Source of the DNA: Streptococcus sp. bf_0095 | GTDB taxonomy: Bacteria; Bacillota; Bacilli; Lactobacillales; Streptococcaceae | Length of the DNA: 64,000 nucleotides | Direction of reading: 5' to 3' | Assembly (NCBI RefSeq): GCF_004166885.1 | Contig: NZ_RCYU01000003.1 | Coordinates: 1-64,000, forward strand | In this document: one piece after another, positions 24,696-35,900 of the stretch | Position numbering within the stretch: position 1 is the first letter of the stretch | Layout of the letters: the number at the start of each line of letters is the position of its first letter | The notes under the pieces: generated by a model | Database searches by the model: none | What the model saw: only the letters and a program-made list of their open reading frames with translations | Told to the model about the DNA's origin: nothing | Made by a program: the position numbers and the translations under genes

Positions 24696-26342
24696 ATGAA
24701 AAAAATATGGTTAGCAACTCTTTTGAAGTTCTATGCCTATATCATGGTGGGAATCATCACGACCTTAGGCGTGACGGTATCCTTGGTCTATTGGCATAAT
24801 CAGCGAGCAGAAACCGATCGGATTGCTCAGTTGATTTCCTCTCGCTTGACTGCTGAGGTAGAGGATATCTACAAAAGATCGACACAATGGGGAAAGAGTC
24901 TGGTAGAAAACCCTGCCAAGCTCGAAGGAGTTTACAAGTACTTTTCAATGTCGCCTTCGGAATACGAAAGTTGGCGTCTAGACAATTATTTTTCCAACTA
25001 TATTCAAGTCTCCCTACACCGCAATGTTGAGACTCTTTACTTGGAACACGACGCCCTGGATGAAATTGATTTGGTGTTAAATGACTACACAACGGTCTTT
25101 GTCTCCAGTAAGAATAAAAAAGGAGGGCAACAAGTTCCAGCGGATCAATACGTGGCTAGTTCACAAGCGATTCCAGTTTCCTTGACGGATGTTACGACTG
25201 GCGAAGATATTGGACTGGCTTATATTAAAATCAATCCGGCGCTTTTAGATTCTGTTGTCGACAATATTCAAGACACGATTCCAGTTGCCGTCCAGATTTA
25301 TAATCCCTTGGGGAAGGTTTTTTACCACAGGGGAGACATCAATCCAGAAGATCATAGTCAGTGGATTGTGCGAGATACTGCTTACGGCTATCAAATCTGG
25401 GTTGGAATCCCGACCTCTTACACGGTTCGAACAGCCTTATTTAGTTTTACCTGGATGATTTCGGTCGCCCTAATCCTGGTCTTGGTCTTGTATCTCTTGC
25501 TTCAACGTATTTTCCGTAATTACCAAAAACAAGTGTTGGATTTGGTAGATACCATGGAAGCCATCAGCCAGGGGGATTCCGAGCGACGGATCAATGTGGA
25601 TACCAAAGAGCAGGAGCTCCTCTTAGTTGCGGAAATGACCAATACCATGTTGGACAATATGGACAAGTCTATCCGGGATATCTATCAGCTACAACTGAGT
25701 CAAAAAGATGCCAATATGAAAGCCTTGCAAGCGCAGATTAATCCGCATTTCATGTATAATACCATGGAGTTTATTCGCATGTATGCTGTCATGCAGGATC
25801 AAGAAGAATTAGCCGATATTATTTACGAATTTAGTAGTCTTCTTCGAAACAATATTTCAGAGGAGAAGGAGACGACCATCGAAAATGAGTTGGAATTTTG
25901 TAGAAAATACAGCTATCTCTGTATGGTACGTTATCCAAAATCGATTGCTTATGGCTTTAAAATTGAACCTGGTCTAGAAGAGATGGTCATTCCGAAGTTT
26001 ACTCTTCAGCCATTAGTGGAAAATTACTTCGTCCATGGGATTGATCACAAGCGCAAGGACAATGTCATTAGTATCAAAGTCCGTCGTGTTGGAGAAGCTG
26101 TGGAGATTCGTGTTCAGGACAACGGGAGAGGAATGGAACCGAACCAGTTGCAACGGATCCAACAAATATTGAGTCATAGGGATCCTCGAGAAGAAGTAGA
26201 AGAGAGTAAGGAACGACAATCAATTGGGATTGTCAATGTCCACGAGCGTTTCCTTCTCTACTTTGGGGATCGTTACCACATTCAAATTACATCAGAAAAA
26301 GGAAAAGGTGTCCTCTATACGATTACCATCGAGGACACTTAA
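24696..26342 (+). CDS. Sensor histidine kinase, YesM type
   Basis: 548 aa. A membrane helix at ~12-34, an extracellular sensing region (~35-245), a second helix (~250-272), a HAMP linker, then the kinase domain. The phosphorylated histidine is His351 in ALQAQINPHFMYNT; the ATP-binding motifs are QPLVENYFVHG and DNGRGM. Family and gene order match pneumococcal HK07 (TCS07), which I recall as linked to host N-glycan use. A likely sensor for extracellular glycan or importer state. Confidence 0.93.
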   Translation: MKKIWLATLLKFYAYIMVGIITTLGVTVSLVYWHNQRAETDRIAQLISSRLTAEVEDIYKRSTQWGKSLVENPAKLEGVYKYFSMSPSEYESWRLDNYFSNYIQVSLHRNVETLYLEHDALDEIDLVLNDYTTVFVSSKNKKGGQQVPADQYVASSQAIPVSLTDVTTGEDIGLAYIKINPALLDSVVDNIQDTIPVAVQIYNPLGKVFYHRGDINPEDHSQWIVRDTAYGYQIWVGIPTSYTVRTALFSFTWMISVALILVLVLYLLLQRIFRNYQKQVLDLVDTMEAISQGDSERRINVDTKEQELLLVAEMTNTMLDNMDKSIRDIYQLQLSQKDANMKALQAQINPHFMYNTMEFIRMYAVMQDQEELADIIYEFSSLLRNNISEEKETTIENELEFCRKYSYLCMVRYPKSIAYGFKIEPGLEEMVIPKFTLQPLVENYFVHGIDHKRKDNVISIKVRRVGEAVEIRVQDNGRGMEPNQLQRIQQILSHRDPREEVEESKERQSIGIVNVHERFLLYFGDRYHIQITSEKGKGVLYTITIEDT

Positions 26343-26354
26343 GAGGAAGAAATC

Positions 26355-27653
26355 GTGTATAAAGTCTTATTGGTTGACGATGAATATATGATTACTGAGG
26401 GGTTGAAAAAACTGATTCCCTTTGAAAAATGGGACATGGAGGTTGTGTACACAGCAGAGGATGCGGATCAGGCCTTGGCTTATGTTGCGGATTATCCAGT
26501 AGATATCGTGATTACGGATGTCAATATGCCAGGAAAAACTGGTCTGGAAATGATTGATCAAATGCAGTCCATTCTTCCCCATGCAGCTTATATCATTATG
26601 TCAGGTTACCAAGATTTTGCTTATGTAAAAAAAGCCTTAAACCTCCGGGTAGCAGACTATCTGTTAAAGCCTGTCAATAAGGTGGAGTTGGGGAATATCC
26701 TAGAAAAATTATCTCAAACTCTGAAAAAACCAGATCAAGAGACGGCCAATCGGCTCCTTCATGAAGATTGGTCAGAAGAAGAGTTTGAGCAGGCCATCCG
26801 AGGAAGAAAGCAACTCTGGATTGGAGTGGATAAGGAAAGGAAAGGCTTTGCCAGTTCGTCTTATCAGGTCTTGGGACAAAATCTTCAACTCTATCTTTCA
26901 GATGAGGATGAGGGGGCTTTCCTACAGCGTCGTTTCCAAGCACCTTATAAGGAACATTTTCAACAGTTTAAAGAGCTTGTTGAACGAAGACTATTTTATG
27001 GGGATCTCCCTTTGGAAGAAGAAGGTGGTGTCTTTAATTACTACGAACCCATCTACCGTGTCATCATCCAGGGGAATATCCAACAGATTTTAGAGGAGTT
27101 GAACTGGTTGGAAGAAACCGTGAAAAGCCATACTCCAAAAGTGGCGATAGCCAAGCAACTCTTTATTCAGTTTATTATGGATGTCTTTCATTTATTTGAA
27201 CACCTGCACGGAGATGACCTGACAGAAGTTGTGAAAGCTGTTCATGAGACAACGACTTTCGAGGATCTTGTTACCTGCGTTCGGAACCAATTGGAGAGTT
27301 TCTTCTCTCAATATCGAATGAACAATAATGTGGCGACTGTCTTGGAAGTTATTGGACGTGACTATCGGAAGGAACTGTCGCTCAAGGATATTAGCAAAGA
27401 TCTCTATATCAATCCCGTTTATTTAGGACAATTGATTAAACGTGAAACCAATTCCACCTTTGCTGAGCTCTTGAATAAACAACGGATCAAAGCGGCCCAA
27501 CAGCTACTTTTATCCACAACTGAAAGTATTGAAGATATTTGCTATGAAGTCGGCTACAGTAATGTCGGTTACTTTTACAAGGTTTTCCGCAAGTTGTGTG
27601 GCAAGTCGCCCAAAGCCTACCGTCAACAAATCGGCGTAGAGGAAAGTGACTAA
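26355..27653 (+). CDS. Response regulator with AraC domain, YesN type
   Basis: 432 aa. N-terminal receiver domain with phosphoacceptor Asp55 (DIVITDVNMPG) and conserved Lys (YLLKPVNK). A middle region of unknown fold spans ~125-320. The C-terminal AraC/XylS domain has two helix-turn-helices (LSLKDISKDLYINPVYLGQL and SIEDICYEVGYSNVGYFYKV). It starts 12 nt after the kinase stop. Predicted activator of the adjacent importer and glycosidase genes. Confidence 0.93.
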   Translation: MYKVLLVDDEYMITEGLKKLIPFEKWDMEVVYTAEDADQALAYVADYPVDIVITDVNMPGKTGLEMIDQMQSILPHAAYIIMSGYQDFAYVKKALNLRVADYLLKPVNKVELGNILEKLSQTLKKPDQETANRLLHEDWSEEEFEQAIRGRKQLWIGVDKERKGFASSSYQVLGQNLQLYLSDEDEGAFLQRRFQAPYKEHFQQFKELVERRLFYGDLPLEEEGGVFNYYEPIYRVIIQGNIQQILEELNWLEETVKSHTPKVAIAKQLFIQFIMDVFHLFEHLHGDDLTEVVKAVHETTTFEDLVTCVRNQLESFFSQYRMNNNVATVLEVIGRDYRKELSLKDISKDLYINPVYLGQLIKRETNSTFAELLNKQRIKAAQQLLLSTTESIEDICYEVGYSNVGYFYKVFRKLCGKSPKAYRQQIGVEESD

Positions 27654-27672
27654 TCTATAAACATAAAAAAAG

Positions 27673-27700
27673 ACCCTCCATTTGTCAATCAATGGAGGGT
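27673..27700. terminator. Bidirectional terminator, regulator / rlmA
   Basis: Perfect 10-bp stem ACCCTCCATT/AATGGAGGGT with an 8-nt loop and flanking A and T tracts, between convergent genes. Confidence 0.9.
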
Positions 27701-27705
27701 GTTTG

Positions 27706-28548
27706 TTAGTTGTTTCTTCCAACCAAAATAGTGGCAGAAATAGTGATGTGAGTCAAATCGCTCCAGTCGATTTGAGATGCATCGACATGAAAGAGGAGAG
27801 GCGTCATGCTCAGAAGAGCCTCCCGCAATGCTGGTGTGAGTTCGAAAGTTTCCTGGCAATGGAGGCTTTGTTCAACCGTAAAATGATCAGAGAAATGTTG
27901 AATAATCTGCTCATTGGAATAATCGGCCTGATCGAGGTGCTCCTTAACCTTCTGACGAATTTCTTGCAGATGGCTTGGTGTTGGGATAACCTTAATAAGG
28001 CGACCGTCTGGGGCCAGGATCCGTTTAAATTCCTGATAGTTCGCTGGCGAAAAGATGTCTAGAAGAAGGTCCATACTCTGGTCTAAAAGAGGGAGGCGAG
28101 CTAGGTCCCCGACAAACCACTTGACCTTCCATTCATGGTCGCTCTTAGCAGCCAGCTGGATCGATTCCTTAGACAAATCAAAGGCGTAAAAGGAATGGTC
28201 TGGATACCGTTCTTGTAAGATGCGAGAATAGTACCCTTCCCCGCAACCAATATCTAAAATGTTGGATGGATGGTCCAGTGGAGACAAGCATTCTGATAGG
28301 GTAGTAAGGATATGGTCGTAGAAGCCGTTCTCTAAAACTAGTTGCCGGTTTTGGAAACTCTCCTTGTCATAGTCCTTAGAGGGCTTCACTTGTGGAGCCA
28401 AGTTCACATAGCCAAACTTAGCAAGGTCAAAGGAGTGACGGTTGGGACAAGTCAAGCTTTGTTGGACCAGGTCAAGGGCTTCCTGACAGATGGGACAGGC
28501 AAAAGCTGTTGCGGTCTGAAATCGTTGTAATTTTGGTTTGATCGTCAT
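27706..28548 (-). CDS. rlmA: 23S rRNA (guanine-N1) methyltransferase RlmA
   Basis: 280 aa. An N-terminal zinc ribbon (CPIC at 18-21, then CPNRHSFD at ~34-41) is followed by a Rossmann methyltransferase domain with the SAM motif ILDIGCGEGYYSR. This layout is that of RlmA(I)/RlmA(II), which methylate 23S rRNA G745 or G748. In Gram-positives the G748 enzyme is expected and affects susceptibility to macrolides and telithromycin. Monocistronic, convergent with the regulator gene. Confidence 0.88.
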   Translation of the reverse strand: MTIKPKLQRFQTATAFACPICQEALDLVQQSLTCPNRHSFDLAKFGYVNLAPQVKPSKDYDKESFQNRQLVLENGFYDHILTTLSECLSPLDHPSNILDIGCGEGYYSRILQERYPDHSFYAFDLSKESIQLAAKSDHEWKVKWFVGDLARLPLLDQSMDLLLDIFSPANYQEFKRILAPDGRLIKVIPTPSHLQEIRQKVKEHLDQADYSNEQIIQHFSDHFTVEQSLHCQETFELTPALREALLSMTPLLFHVDASQIDWSDLTHITISATILVGRNN

Positions 28549-28570
28549 GATACTTCTAGTGTACCAAAAA

Positions 28571-28604
28571 ACCTCTGAAAGTCATAGTTTCAGAGGTCTT
28601 CTTT
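28571..28604. terminator. Terminator shared by rlmA upstream region and tyrS
   Basis: Perfect stem ACCTCTGAAA/TTTCAGAGGT with a 7-nt loop. Read leftward from tyrS it is followed by a T-run, so it mainly ends tyrS. Confidence 0.85.
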
Positions 28605-29861
28605 TTAATAAGTCAAGACAAAGTATTTTTTCTTCCCACGGCGGATAACAGTGAGTTCGTTCTCTAACTTATCTGCATCACTTAAGACATAGTCAAGATC
28701 TTGGATGCGGTCACCGTTGACGTAGATAGCTCCGTTTTGTACGTCTTCACGGGCTTGGCGTTTTGAGTTAACTACGCCAGATGATACGAGCAATTCTACG
28801 ATGTTGTGGTTTTCGTCTGCTTGTACTTGGTAGTTTGGCACACCACGAAGTCCTTGTTTGAGTTCTTTGACAGAAAGGCTTTTGATGTTTCCTGCAAAGA
28901 GTTGCTCAGTGATGTTAAGGGCTTCTTTGTAGGCTTCTTCTCCGTGAACCAGAGTCACGACTTCACGAGCAAGGACTTTTTGAGCCAAGCGTTCGTGTGG
29001 AGCTGCTTCGAATTGTTTGCGGATTTCTTCAATCTCATCCAGTGACAAGAAGGTAAAGATTTTCAAGAAGCGAACTGCGTCAGCGTCCATGACGTTCATC
29101 CAGAATTGGTACATTTCGTATGGAGAAGTCTTTTCTGGGTTGAGCCAAACAGCATTCCCTTCAGATTTACCAAATTTCTTACCAGTTGCATCTGTGATGA
29201 GGGGCACAGTGATAACGTGACCAGTCTTGTCAGCCTTCCGACGAAGCAACTCAGTACCAGCTGTCATATTTCCCCATTGGTCAGAACCACCGATTTGCAG
29301 AGTGACATTGTGGTCTTGGTTGAGGACAAAGAAGTCGTAGCCTTGCATGATTTGGTAGGCAAATTCAGTGTAAGAAATCCCTGTTTCAATTCGTTTCTTC
29401 ACAGATTCCTTGCTCATCATGTAGTTGACAGTAAAGTATTTTCCGATGTCGCGAAGGAAGTCAATGAAGCTGATGCTGCCAAACCAGTCATAGTTGTTGA
29501 CCATGACAGCCTTGTTTTCCCCATTTTCAAAATCTAAAAAACGAGACAATTGCCCTTGGATAGAAGTGACCCAACCGTCTACAGTCTCCTTAGTTTGTAA
29601 ACTGCGCTCGGCATCTTTGAAAGAAGGGTCTCCAATGAGTCCGGTCGCACCACCGACAAGCGCATAAGGTTTGTGGCCTGCCAATTGTAAGCGACGACTG
29701 GTCAAGATGGCAACAAGGTGCCCAAGGTGCAAACTATCAGCAGTTGGATCGTAGCCAGTATAATACGATACTTGTCCTTCTTCTAGGGCTTTACGCAAAG
29801 CATCTTCGTCAGTCGTTTGGAAAATCAAACCACGTTCTTTTAGCTCATCAAAAATGTGCAT
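28605..29861 (-). CDS. tyrS: Tyrosyl-tRNA synthetase
   Basis: 418 aa class I synthetase charging tRNA-Tyr. HIGH-type motif HLGHL at ~45-49, KMSKS-type motif KKFGKSEG at ~228-235, and a C-terminal S4 RNA-binding domain (~352-410). The upstream 199 bp contain no recognisable T-box leader (no GGTGG antiterminator bulge sequence). Typical length for Firmicutes. Confidence 0.97.
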   Translation of the reverse strand: MHIFDELKERGLIFQTTDEDALRKALEEGQVSYYTGYDPTADSLHLGHLVAILTSRRLQLAGHKPYALVGGATGLIGDPSFKDAERSLQTKETVDGWVTSIQGQLSRFLDFENGENKAVMVNNYDWFGSISFIDFLRDIGKYFTVNYMMSKESVKKRIETGISYTEFAYQIMQGYDFFVLNQDHNVTLQIGGSDQWGNMTAGTELLRRKADKTGHVITVPLITDATGKKFGKSEGNAVWLNPEKTSPYEMYQFWMNVMDADAVRFLKIFTFLSLDEIEEIRKQFEAAPHERLAQKVLAREVVTLVHGEEAYKEALNITEQLFAGNIKSLSVKELKQGLRGVPNYQVQADENHNIVELLVSSGVVNSKRQAREDVQNGAIYVNGDRIQDLDYVLSDADKLENELTVIRRGKKKYFVLTY

Positions 29862-30008
29862 CGTTCTCTCCTTTTCTAAGCTACTGGCCAGATCGATGAA
29901 AACAGTCCAGTATCTGTATGGTTTCTCTCTATTTTACCATAATGACTTGAAATAGCAATGAATGGACGAAAAAAATCCAATTGGAAACAGTGTTCTCAAC
30001 TTTAGGAA

Positions 30009-30038
30009 TTGAAAAGAAAGTAGTCCATTTGGTATAAT
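30009..30038 (+). promoter_or_regulatory. pbp1b promoter
   Basis: TTGAAA at 30009 and TATAAT at 30033 with an 18-nt spacer. The transcript start would be about 17 nt before the start codon. Confidence 0.65.
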
Positions 30039-30060
30039 AGGAAGGACAAGGAGAAATAGA

Positions 30061-32520
30061 GTGAGTCAAATGAGAGAATTTTTTACAAAGTGCGGGAAGA
30101 AAATAAAAGGCTTCTTTGCCAAAATGACTGTTGAAGTCAATGAGAAAGAAAACAAGGAGGGCTGGTCATTAGGAGATTTCGTAGCGACAGTTCTCCGAAC
30201 CATGAAGCTCCTTTGGGATGTGCTACTAGTGTTTGCTTTAGGTGGCCTCTTGTTTGGAGCAGGGATTGCGATTGGCTATGCGGCCAGTCTATTTAATGCG
30301 ACAGAAACACCGGATCCAACACAGCTGGTTCAACAAGTACGAAACATTTCCAGTGTTTCAAAGATTTCCTACTCAGATGGGAGTGTCATTTCTGATATTG
30401 ACAGTGACCTCATTCGGATTCCTGTTCAAAAGGATGCGATTTCGGACAATGTTAAAAAGGCCGTCATTGCCACAGAAGATGAGAATTTTAACAGCCATAA
30501 CGGGGTTGTTCCAAAAGCAGTAATCCGGGCTACCTTGGGTTCAGTTGCTGGAGTAGGTTCCTCTAGTGGGGGTTCGACTTTGACCCAACAGTTGATCAAA
30601 CAACAAGTTGTGGGAGATGCACCGACCTTCTCACGGAAAGCTGCGGAGATTATCGATGCCCTTGCTCTTGAGCGGGTAATGGATAAGGACGAAATTTTAA
30701 CGACCTACCTCAATGTATCTCCATTTGGTCGAAACAACCGTGGACAAAATATTGCTGGAGTAGAAGCGGCAGCTCAAGGGATTTTTGGAGTTTCTGCCAA
30801 AGACTTGACCATTCCACAGGCGGCCTTTATTGCTGGTTTGCCACAGAGCCCAATTGTCTACTCACCTTATGCTTCTGATGGAAGTCTCAAAACTCCAGAA
30901 AATCAAGCTTTAGGCTTGGATCGGGCAAAGGATGTCTTGTACAATATGTATCGGACAGGGGCTATCACTAAGGAAGAGTACGACCAATATAGTCAATATG
31001 ATTTAAGTAAGGATTTCCTTCCGTCAAATGGCATCGAGAAGACGCCACACGACTACTTGTATTTCCAAGCCGTCAGTGAAGCGGAAGAAGCCATGTATGA
31101 GTATTTAATCAAGAGAGACAACGTCTCTAGCCACGACCTAAAAAACAATTCGACCGTTAAATCTTATCAAGAGTTGGCGAAGAAAGAATTGAGAGAGGGT
31201 GGCTATACGGTCCAAACCACTATTAACAAAGCTATCTACAATGCCATGCAAGACGCCGTTGCCAATTATGGAGGCATCTTGGACGATGGAACAGGTACGG
31301 TAGAAGTAGGGAATGTCCTTATGGACAACCGAACAGGGGCTATTCTTGGCTTTGTTGGGGGACGGAATTTTGACGGGAATCAAAATAACCATGCTTTTGA
31401 CACAGAGCGTTCTCCAGGGTCTACCATTAAACCCTTGCTAGCTTATGGAATTGCCATTGACCAAGGCTTGATGGGAAGCAATAGTATCCTCTCCAATTAC
31501 CCAACCAACTTCTCTAGTGGAGAGCCAATTATGCACGTGGATAATCGAGGGACTGGGATGATGGACCTCAGAGAGGCCCTCAACACCTCATGGAATATCC
31601 CAGCTTATTGGACCTATCGTACTCTTCGTGAAAAGGGTGTCGATGTCCCAGGCTATATGGAAAAAATGGGCTACGACATCGCTGAGTATGGGATTGAAAG
31701 TCTGCCAATGGGAGGCGGAATCGAAGTAAGCGTTGCTCAACATACAAATGGTTATCAAACCCTTGCCAATAATGGGAATTACCAAAAGCGCTACATGATT
31801 GAAAAAATCATGGATCGAGATGGGAAAGTTGTTTACCAGCATGAAAGCAAGCCAACACGGGTTTATTCAGCGGCAGCTGCGACCATCATGCAAGATCTGT
31901 TAAGAGGGGTCATCAGTTCTGGTGCGACTACGACCTTTAAGAGCCGGATTAGCCAGGTCAATCCAACCCTTGCAAATGCTGATTGGATTGGAAAAACCGG
32001 AACCACCAATGAGAATGGAGATATGTGGCTCATGCTTTCTACTCCAAATCTCACCTTAGGTGGCTGGATTGGACACGATAACAATGCTTCCATGGCTCCG
32101 TTGACAGGATACAATAATAACGCAAGTTACATGGCCTATTTAGCAAATGCCATCTATCAGGCGGATCCAAATGCTTGGGGAGTGCAAGACCGCTTCACTC
32201 TAGATAGCAGTGTCATTTCATCTACTGTCCTGAAATCTACCGGACAACGACCTGGTCGTGTCAATGTCAATGGTCGTGATATCGATCTGTCAGGTGCAAC
32301 GGTTACGAGCTATTGGGCTAAAAATGGCGCTCCACAAACGACCTATCGCTTCGCGATTGGTGGATCAGATAGTGATTATGCTAGTGCCTGGGCTGGAATC
32401 TTAGGCGGTTCAGGGGGTACTTCCAATGGAAATCGAAATACCAACCGGACAAGCAGTTCAAACACGACAAGTAGTTCGAACACGACAAGCAGTTCATCAT
32501 CTAGTGGTCAAAACCGATAA
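30061..32520 (+). CDS. pbp1b: Bifunctional penicillin-binding protein 1b
   Basis: 819 aa class A PBP that polymerises and crosslinks peptidoglycan. A cytoplasmic N-terminus, one membrane helix (~57-80), a GT51 glycosyltransferase domain with [11 protein letters not shown] and [12 protein letters not shown], and a transpeptidase domain with SPGSTIKP (active Ser), TSWN and GKTGT motifs. The tail is Ser/Thr/Asn repeats. The GTG start is chosen because AAGGAG lies 7 nt upstream; an in-frame ATG three codons later is too far from it. Confidence 0.96.
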   Translation: MSQMREFFTKCGKKIKGFFAKMTVEVNEKENKEGWSLGDFVATVLRTMKLLWDVLLVFALGGLLFGAGIAIGYAASLFNATETPDPTQLVQQVRNISSVSKISYSDGSVISDIDSDLIRIPVQKDAISDNVKKAVIATEDENFNSHNGVVPKAVIRATLGSVAGVGSSSGGSTLTQQLIKQQVVGDAPTFSRKAAEIIDALALERVMDKDEILTTYLNVSPFGRNNRGQNIAGVEAAAQGIFGVSAKDLTIPQAAFIAGLPQSPIVYSPYASDGSLKTPENQALGLDRAKDVLYNMYRTGAITKEEYDQYSQYDLSKDFLPSNGIEKTPHDYLYFQAVSEAEEAMYEYLIKRDNVSSHDLKNNSTVKSYQELAKKELREGGYTVQTTINKAIYNAMQDAVANYGGILDDGTGTVEVGNVLMDNRTGAILGFVGGRNFDGNQNNHAFDTERSPGSTIKPLLAYGIAIDQGLMGSNSILSNYPTNFSSGEPIMHVDNRGTGMMDLREALNTSWNIPAYWTYRTLREKGVDVPGYMEKMGYDIAEYGIESLPMGGGIEVSVAQHTNGYQTLANNGNYQKRYMIEKIMDRDGKVVYQHESKPTRVYSAAAATIMQDLLRGVISSGATTTFKSRISQVNPTLANADWIGKTGTTNENGDMWLMLSTPNLTLGGWIGHDNNASMAPLTGYNNNASYMAYLANAIYQADPNAWGVQDRFTLDSSVISSTVLKSTGQRPGRVNVNGRDIDLSGATVTSYWAKNGAPQTTYRFAIGGSDSDYASAWAGILGGSGGTSNGNRNTNRTSSSNTTSSSNTTSSSSSSGQNR
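32452..32505 (+). repeat. Short tandem repeats in the PBP1b C-terminal tail
   Basis: 18-nt units encoding S-S-S-N-T-T are repeated about 2.5 times with a few synonymous changes. The encoded low-complexity tail lies outside the catalytic domain and could vary in length between strains by slippage. Confidence 0.7.
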
Positions 32521-32570
32521 AAATCATTAGGGGCAATACCATAAAATCGTTTTCATGTCTAGAGAAAACC

Positions 32571-32599
32571 TTGTGTTTTTTGTGAAAATACGATATAAT
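32571..32599 (+). promoter_or_regulatory. rpoBC promoter
   Basis: TTGTGT, 17 nt, TATAAT. The predicted start near 32606 gives a leader of roughly 335 nt before rpoB. Confidence 0.7.
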
Positions 32600-32656
32600 A
32601 AGAACAAGTAATTTGTCGTGCGCTTTATTTGAAATATTGTCCAAATAGAAGCTTAC

Positions 32657-32702
32657 AGCAGTTAAATCAAACTTTATAAAAGTCGATTTAGCTGCTCTTT
32701 TT
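32657..32702 (+). terminator. Leader hairpin with T-run (possible attenuator of rpoBC)
   Basis: AGCAGTTAAATC pairs with GATTTAGCTGCT (one mismatch), followed by CTTTTTG. It lies about 50 nt inside the predicted transcript and could terminate part of the transcripts before rpoB. Confidence 0.6.
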
Positions 32703-32767
32703 GTGCCTATTTTTAGAAAAAACTGGGTTTGTTACACAAACTTAATCTTTCTAAAAATTCCAAAAAG

Positions 32768-32925
32768 GATAAATGATACGGAGGAGATTTCTTCTCACGT
32801 GATGTAAATCACACCCCCTTCATAACATCGTTTCGACTGGATGAGAACTATTCTGATGTAGTCAAAAGCGATCTAGAAACCGGATCTTCAGAGAGGGGCT
32901 TCCCCTAGCTGGTATCCTAGTATAG
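32768..32925 (+). ncRNA. Structured rpoB leader, Lacto-rpoB-like
   Basis: Dense set of short helices: GGAGGAGA/TCTTCTC, GTGAT/ATCAC, GACT/AGTC, GATC/GATC, AGGGG/CCCCT, closed by GATAC (32775-32779) with GTATC (32912-32916). A conserved Lacto-rpoB RNA motif is described in 5' leaders of rpoB in Lactobacillales; position and clade fit, but I could not align it to the published consensus. Confidence 0.55.
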
Positions 32926-32942
32926 AAAAAGGAGTTAAAACT

Positions 32943-35900
32943 TTGGCAGGACATGACGTTCAATACGGGAAACATCGGACCCGTCGTAGTTTTTCAAGAA
33001 TCAAAGAAGTTCTTGATTTACCAAATTTGATTGAAATCCAAACGGATTCATTTAAAGATTTTCTGGATCATGGTTTGAAAGAAGTTTTCGAAGATGTATT
33101 GCCAATTTCGAACTTCACCGACACAATGGAGTTGGGATTTGTCGGCTATGAAATCAGAGAACCAAAGTATACCTTGGAAGAAGCACGTATCCATGATGCG
33201 AGTTATTCTGCTCCAATCTTTGTAACCTTCCGCTTGGTTAACAAGGAAACAGGAGAAATCAAAACCCAAGAAGTTTTCTTTGGTGATTTCCCAATCATGA
33301 CTGAGATGGGGACCTTTATCATCAATGGTGGAGAGCGGATCATCGTATCCCAGCTCGTTCGTTCACCAGGTGTCTACTTCAATGATAAAGTGGACAAGAA
33401 TGGTAAGGTTGGCTATGGATCAACAGTTATTCCGAACCGTGGAGCTTGGCTAGAGCTCGAAACAGACTCAAAAGATATTGCTTACACTCGTATTGACCGT
33501 ACGCGTAAGATTCCATTTACGACCTTGGTTCGTGCCCTTGGTTTCTCTGGTGATGATGAGATTTTTGATATCTTTGGGGATAGCGAATTGGTTCGCAACA
33601 CTGTCGAGAAAGATATTCATAAGAACCCAATGGATTCACGAACAGATGAAGCCCTCAAAGAAATTTATGAGCGTCTTCGTCCAGGTGAGCCAAAAACAGC
33701 GGAAAGCTCACGTAGCTTGTTGGTAGCCCGTTTCTTTGACCCACGTCGTTATGACTTGGCACCAGTTGGTCGTTACAAGATCAACAAGAAACTCAATATC
33801 AAGAACCGCTTGTTGAACCAAACAATCGCAGAACCATTGGTAGATGCTGAAACAGGCGAAATCCTTGTAGAAGCTGGAACAGTGATGACGCGCGACGTCA
33901 TCGATAGCATCTCAGAACATTTGGACGGTGACTTGAACAAGATTGTCTACACTCCAAATGATTCAGCAGTCTTGACAGAACCAGTCGTTCTTCAAAAATT
34001 CAAGGTTGTGGCTCCTTCTGATCCAGACCGCGTTGTCACTATCATCGGCAATGCAAATCCAGATGATAAGGTTCGTACCATCACTCCAGCCGATATCCTT
34101 GCTGAGATGAGCTACTTCCTTAACTTGGCTGAAGGTCTTGGCCGTGTCGATGATATCGACCACCTTGGAAATCGTCGGATCCGTGCGGTTGGTGAATTGC
34201 TTGCTAACCAAGTGCGTCTTGGACTTTCACGGATGGAACGTAATGTCCGTGAACGCATGTCTGTTCAAGATAACGAAGTATTAACACCGCAACAAATCAT
34301 CAACATTCGTCCAGTGACTGCAGCGATTAAAGAATTTTTTGGTTCTTCACAATTGTCCCAGTTCATGGACCAACACAACCCACTTTCTGAGTTGTCCCAC
34401 AAACGTCGTTTGTCAGCCTTAGGGCCTGGTGGTTTGACGCGTGACCGCGCTGGATATGAAGTCCGTGACGTGCACTACACTCACTATGGTCGTATGTGTC
34501 CAATCGAAACACCTGAAGGACCAAACATCGGTTTGATTAATAACTTGTCTTCATACGGACACTTGAACAAATATGGTTTCATCCAAACACCATACCGTAA
34601 AGTAGACCGTGAAAAAGGTGTGGTGACTAACGAAATCGTTTGGTTGACAGCTGATGAAGAAGATGAGTACATCGTAGCACAGTCCAACTCTAAGTTGAAC
34701 GAAAAAGGTGGTTTTGCCGAGCCAATCGTTATGGGACGTCATCGTGGTAACAACCAAGAGTTCCCATCTGATCAAGTCGACTACATGGACGTGTCTCCAA
34801 AACAAGTAGTTGCCGTTGCGACAGCATGTATTCCTTTCTTGGAAAACGATGACTCCAACCGTGCCCTTATGGGTGCCAACATGCAACGTCAGGCTGTGCC
34901 ATTGATCGATCCAAAAGCGCCTTATGTGGGTACTGGTATGGAATACCAAGCAGCCCATGACTCAGGAGCTGCAGTCATTGCCCAACACGATGGTAAGGTT
35001 ACTTATGCGGATGCAGACAAGGTAGAAGTTCGTCGGGAAGATGGATCCCTTGATGTTTACCACATCCAAAAATTCCGTCGTTCAAACTCAGGTACTGCTT
35101 ACAACCAACGTACCCTTGTGAAAGTTGGCGATGTCGTTGAAAAAGGTGACTTTATCGCAGACGGTCCATCTATGGAAAAAGGGGAAATGGCCCTTGGTCA
35201 AAACCCAATCGTTGCCTACATGACTTGGGAAGGCTACAACTTCGAGGATGCCGTTATCATGAGCGAACGCTTGGTCAAAGAAGATGTCTACACATCTGTT
35301 CACTTGGAAGAATTCGAATCAGAAACGCGCGATACCAAGTTAGGCCCTGAAGAAATCACTCGTGAAATTCCAAACGTAGGGGAAGATGCCCTCAGAAACC
35401 TTGATGAAATGGGAATTATCCGTATTGGTGCGGAAGTGAAAGAAGGCGATATCTTAGTTGGTAAGGTCACACCGAAGGGTGAGAAAGACCTTTCTGCCGA
35501 AGAACGTCTCCTCCACGCCATCTTTGGAGATAAATCTCGTGAAGTGCGTGATACATCCCTTCGTGTTCCTCACGGTGGAGATGGAGTCGTTCGCGATGTC
35601 AAGATCTTTACGCGTGCAAACGGAGATGAATTGCAATCTGGTGTGAACATGTTGGTTCGTGTTTACATCGCACAAAAACGCAAGATCCGCGTCGGAGATA
35701 AGATGGCCGGTCGTCACGGAAACAAAGGGGTTGTTTCTCGTATTGTTCCTGTTGAAGACATGCCATACCTTCCAGATGGTACACCGGTTGATATCATGTT
35801 GAACCCACTTGGGGTGCCATCACGTATGAATATCGGACAGGTTATGGAACTTCACCTTGGTATGGCAGCTCGTAACTTGGGCATCCACATCGCAACACCA

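Noticed and set aside
29862..30060. Possible T-box riboswitch upstream of tyrS
   Set aside because: The leader is under 200 nt and lacks the T-box antiterminator sequence and a specifier-loop arrangement.
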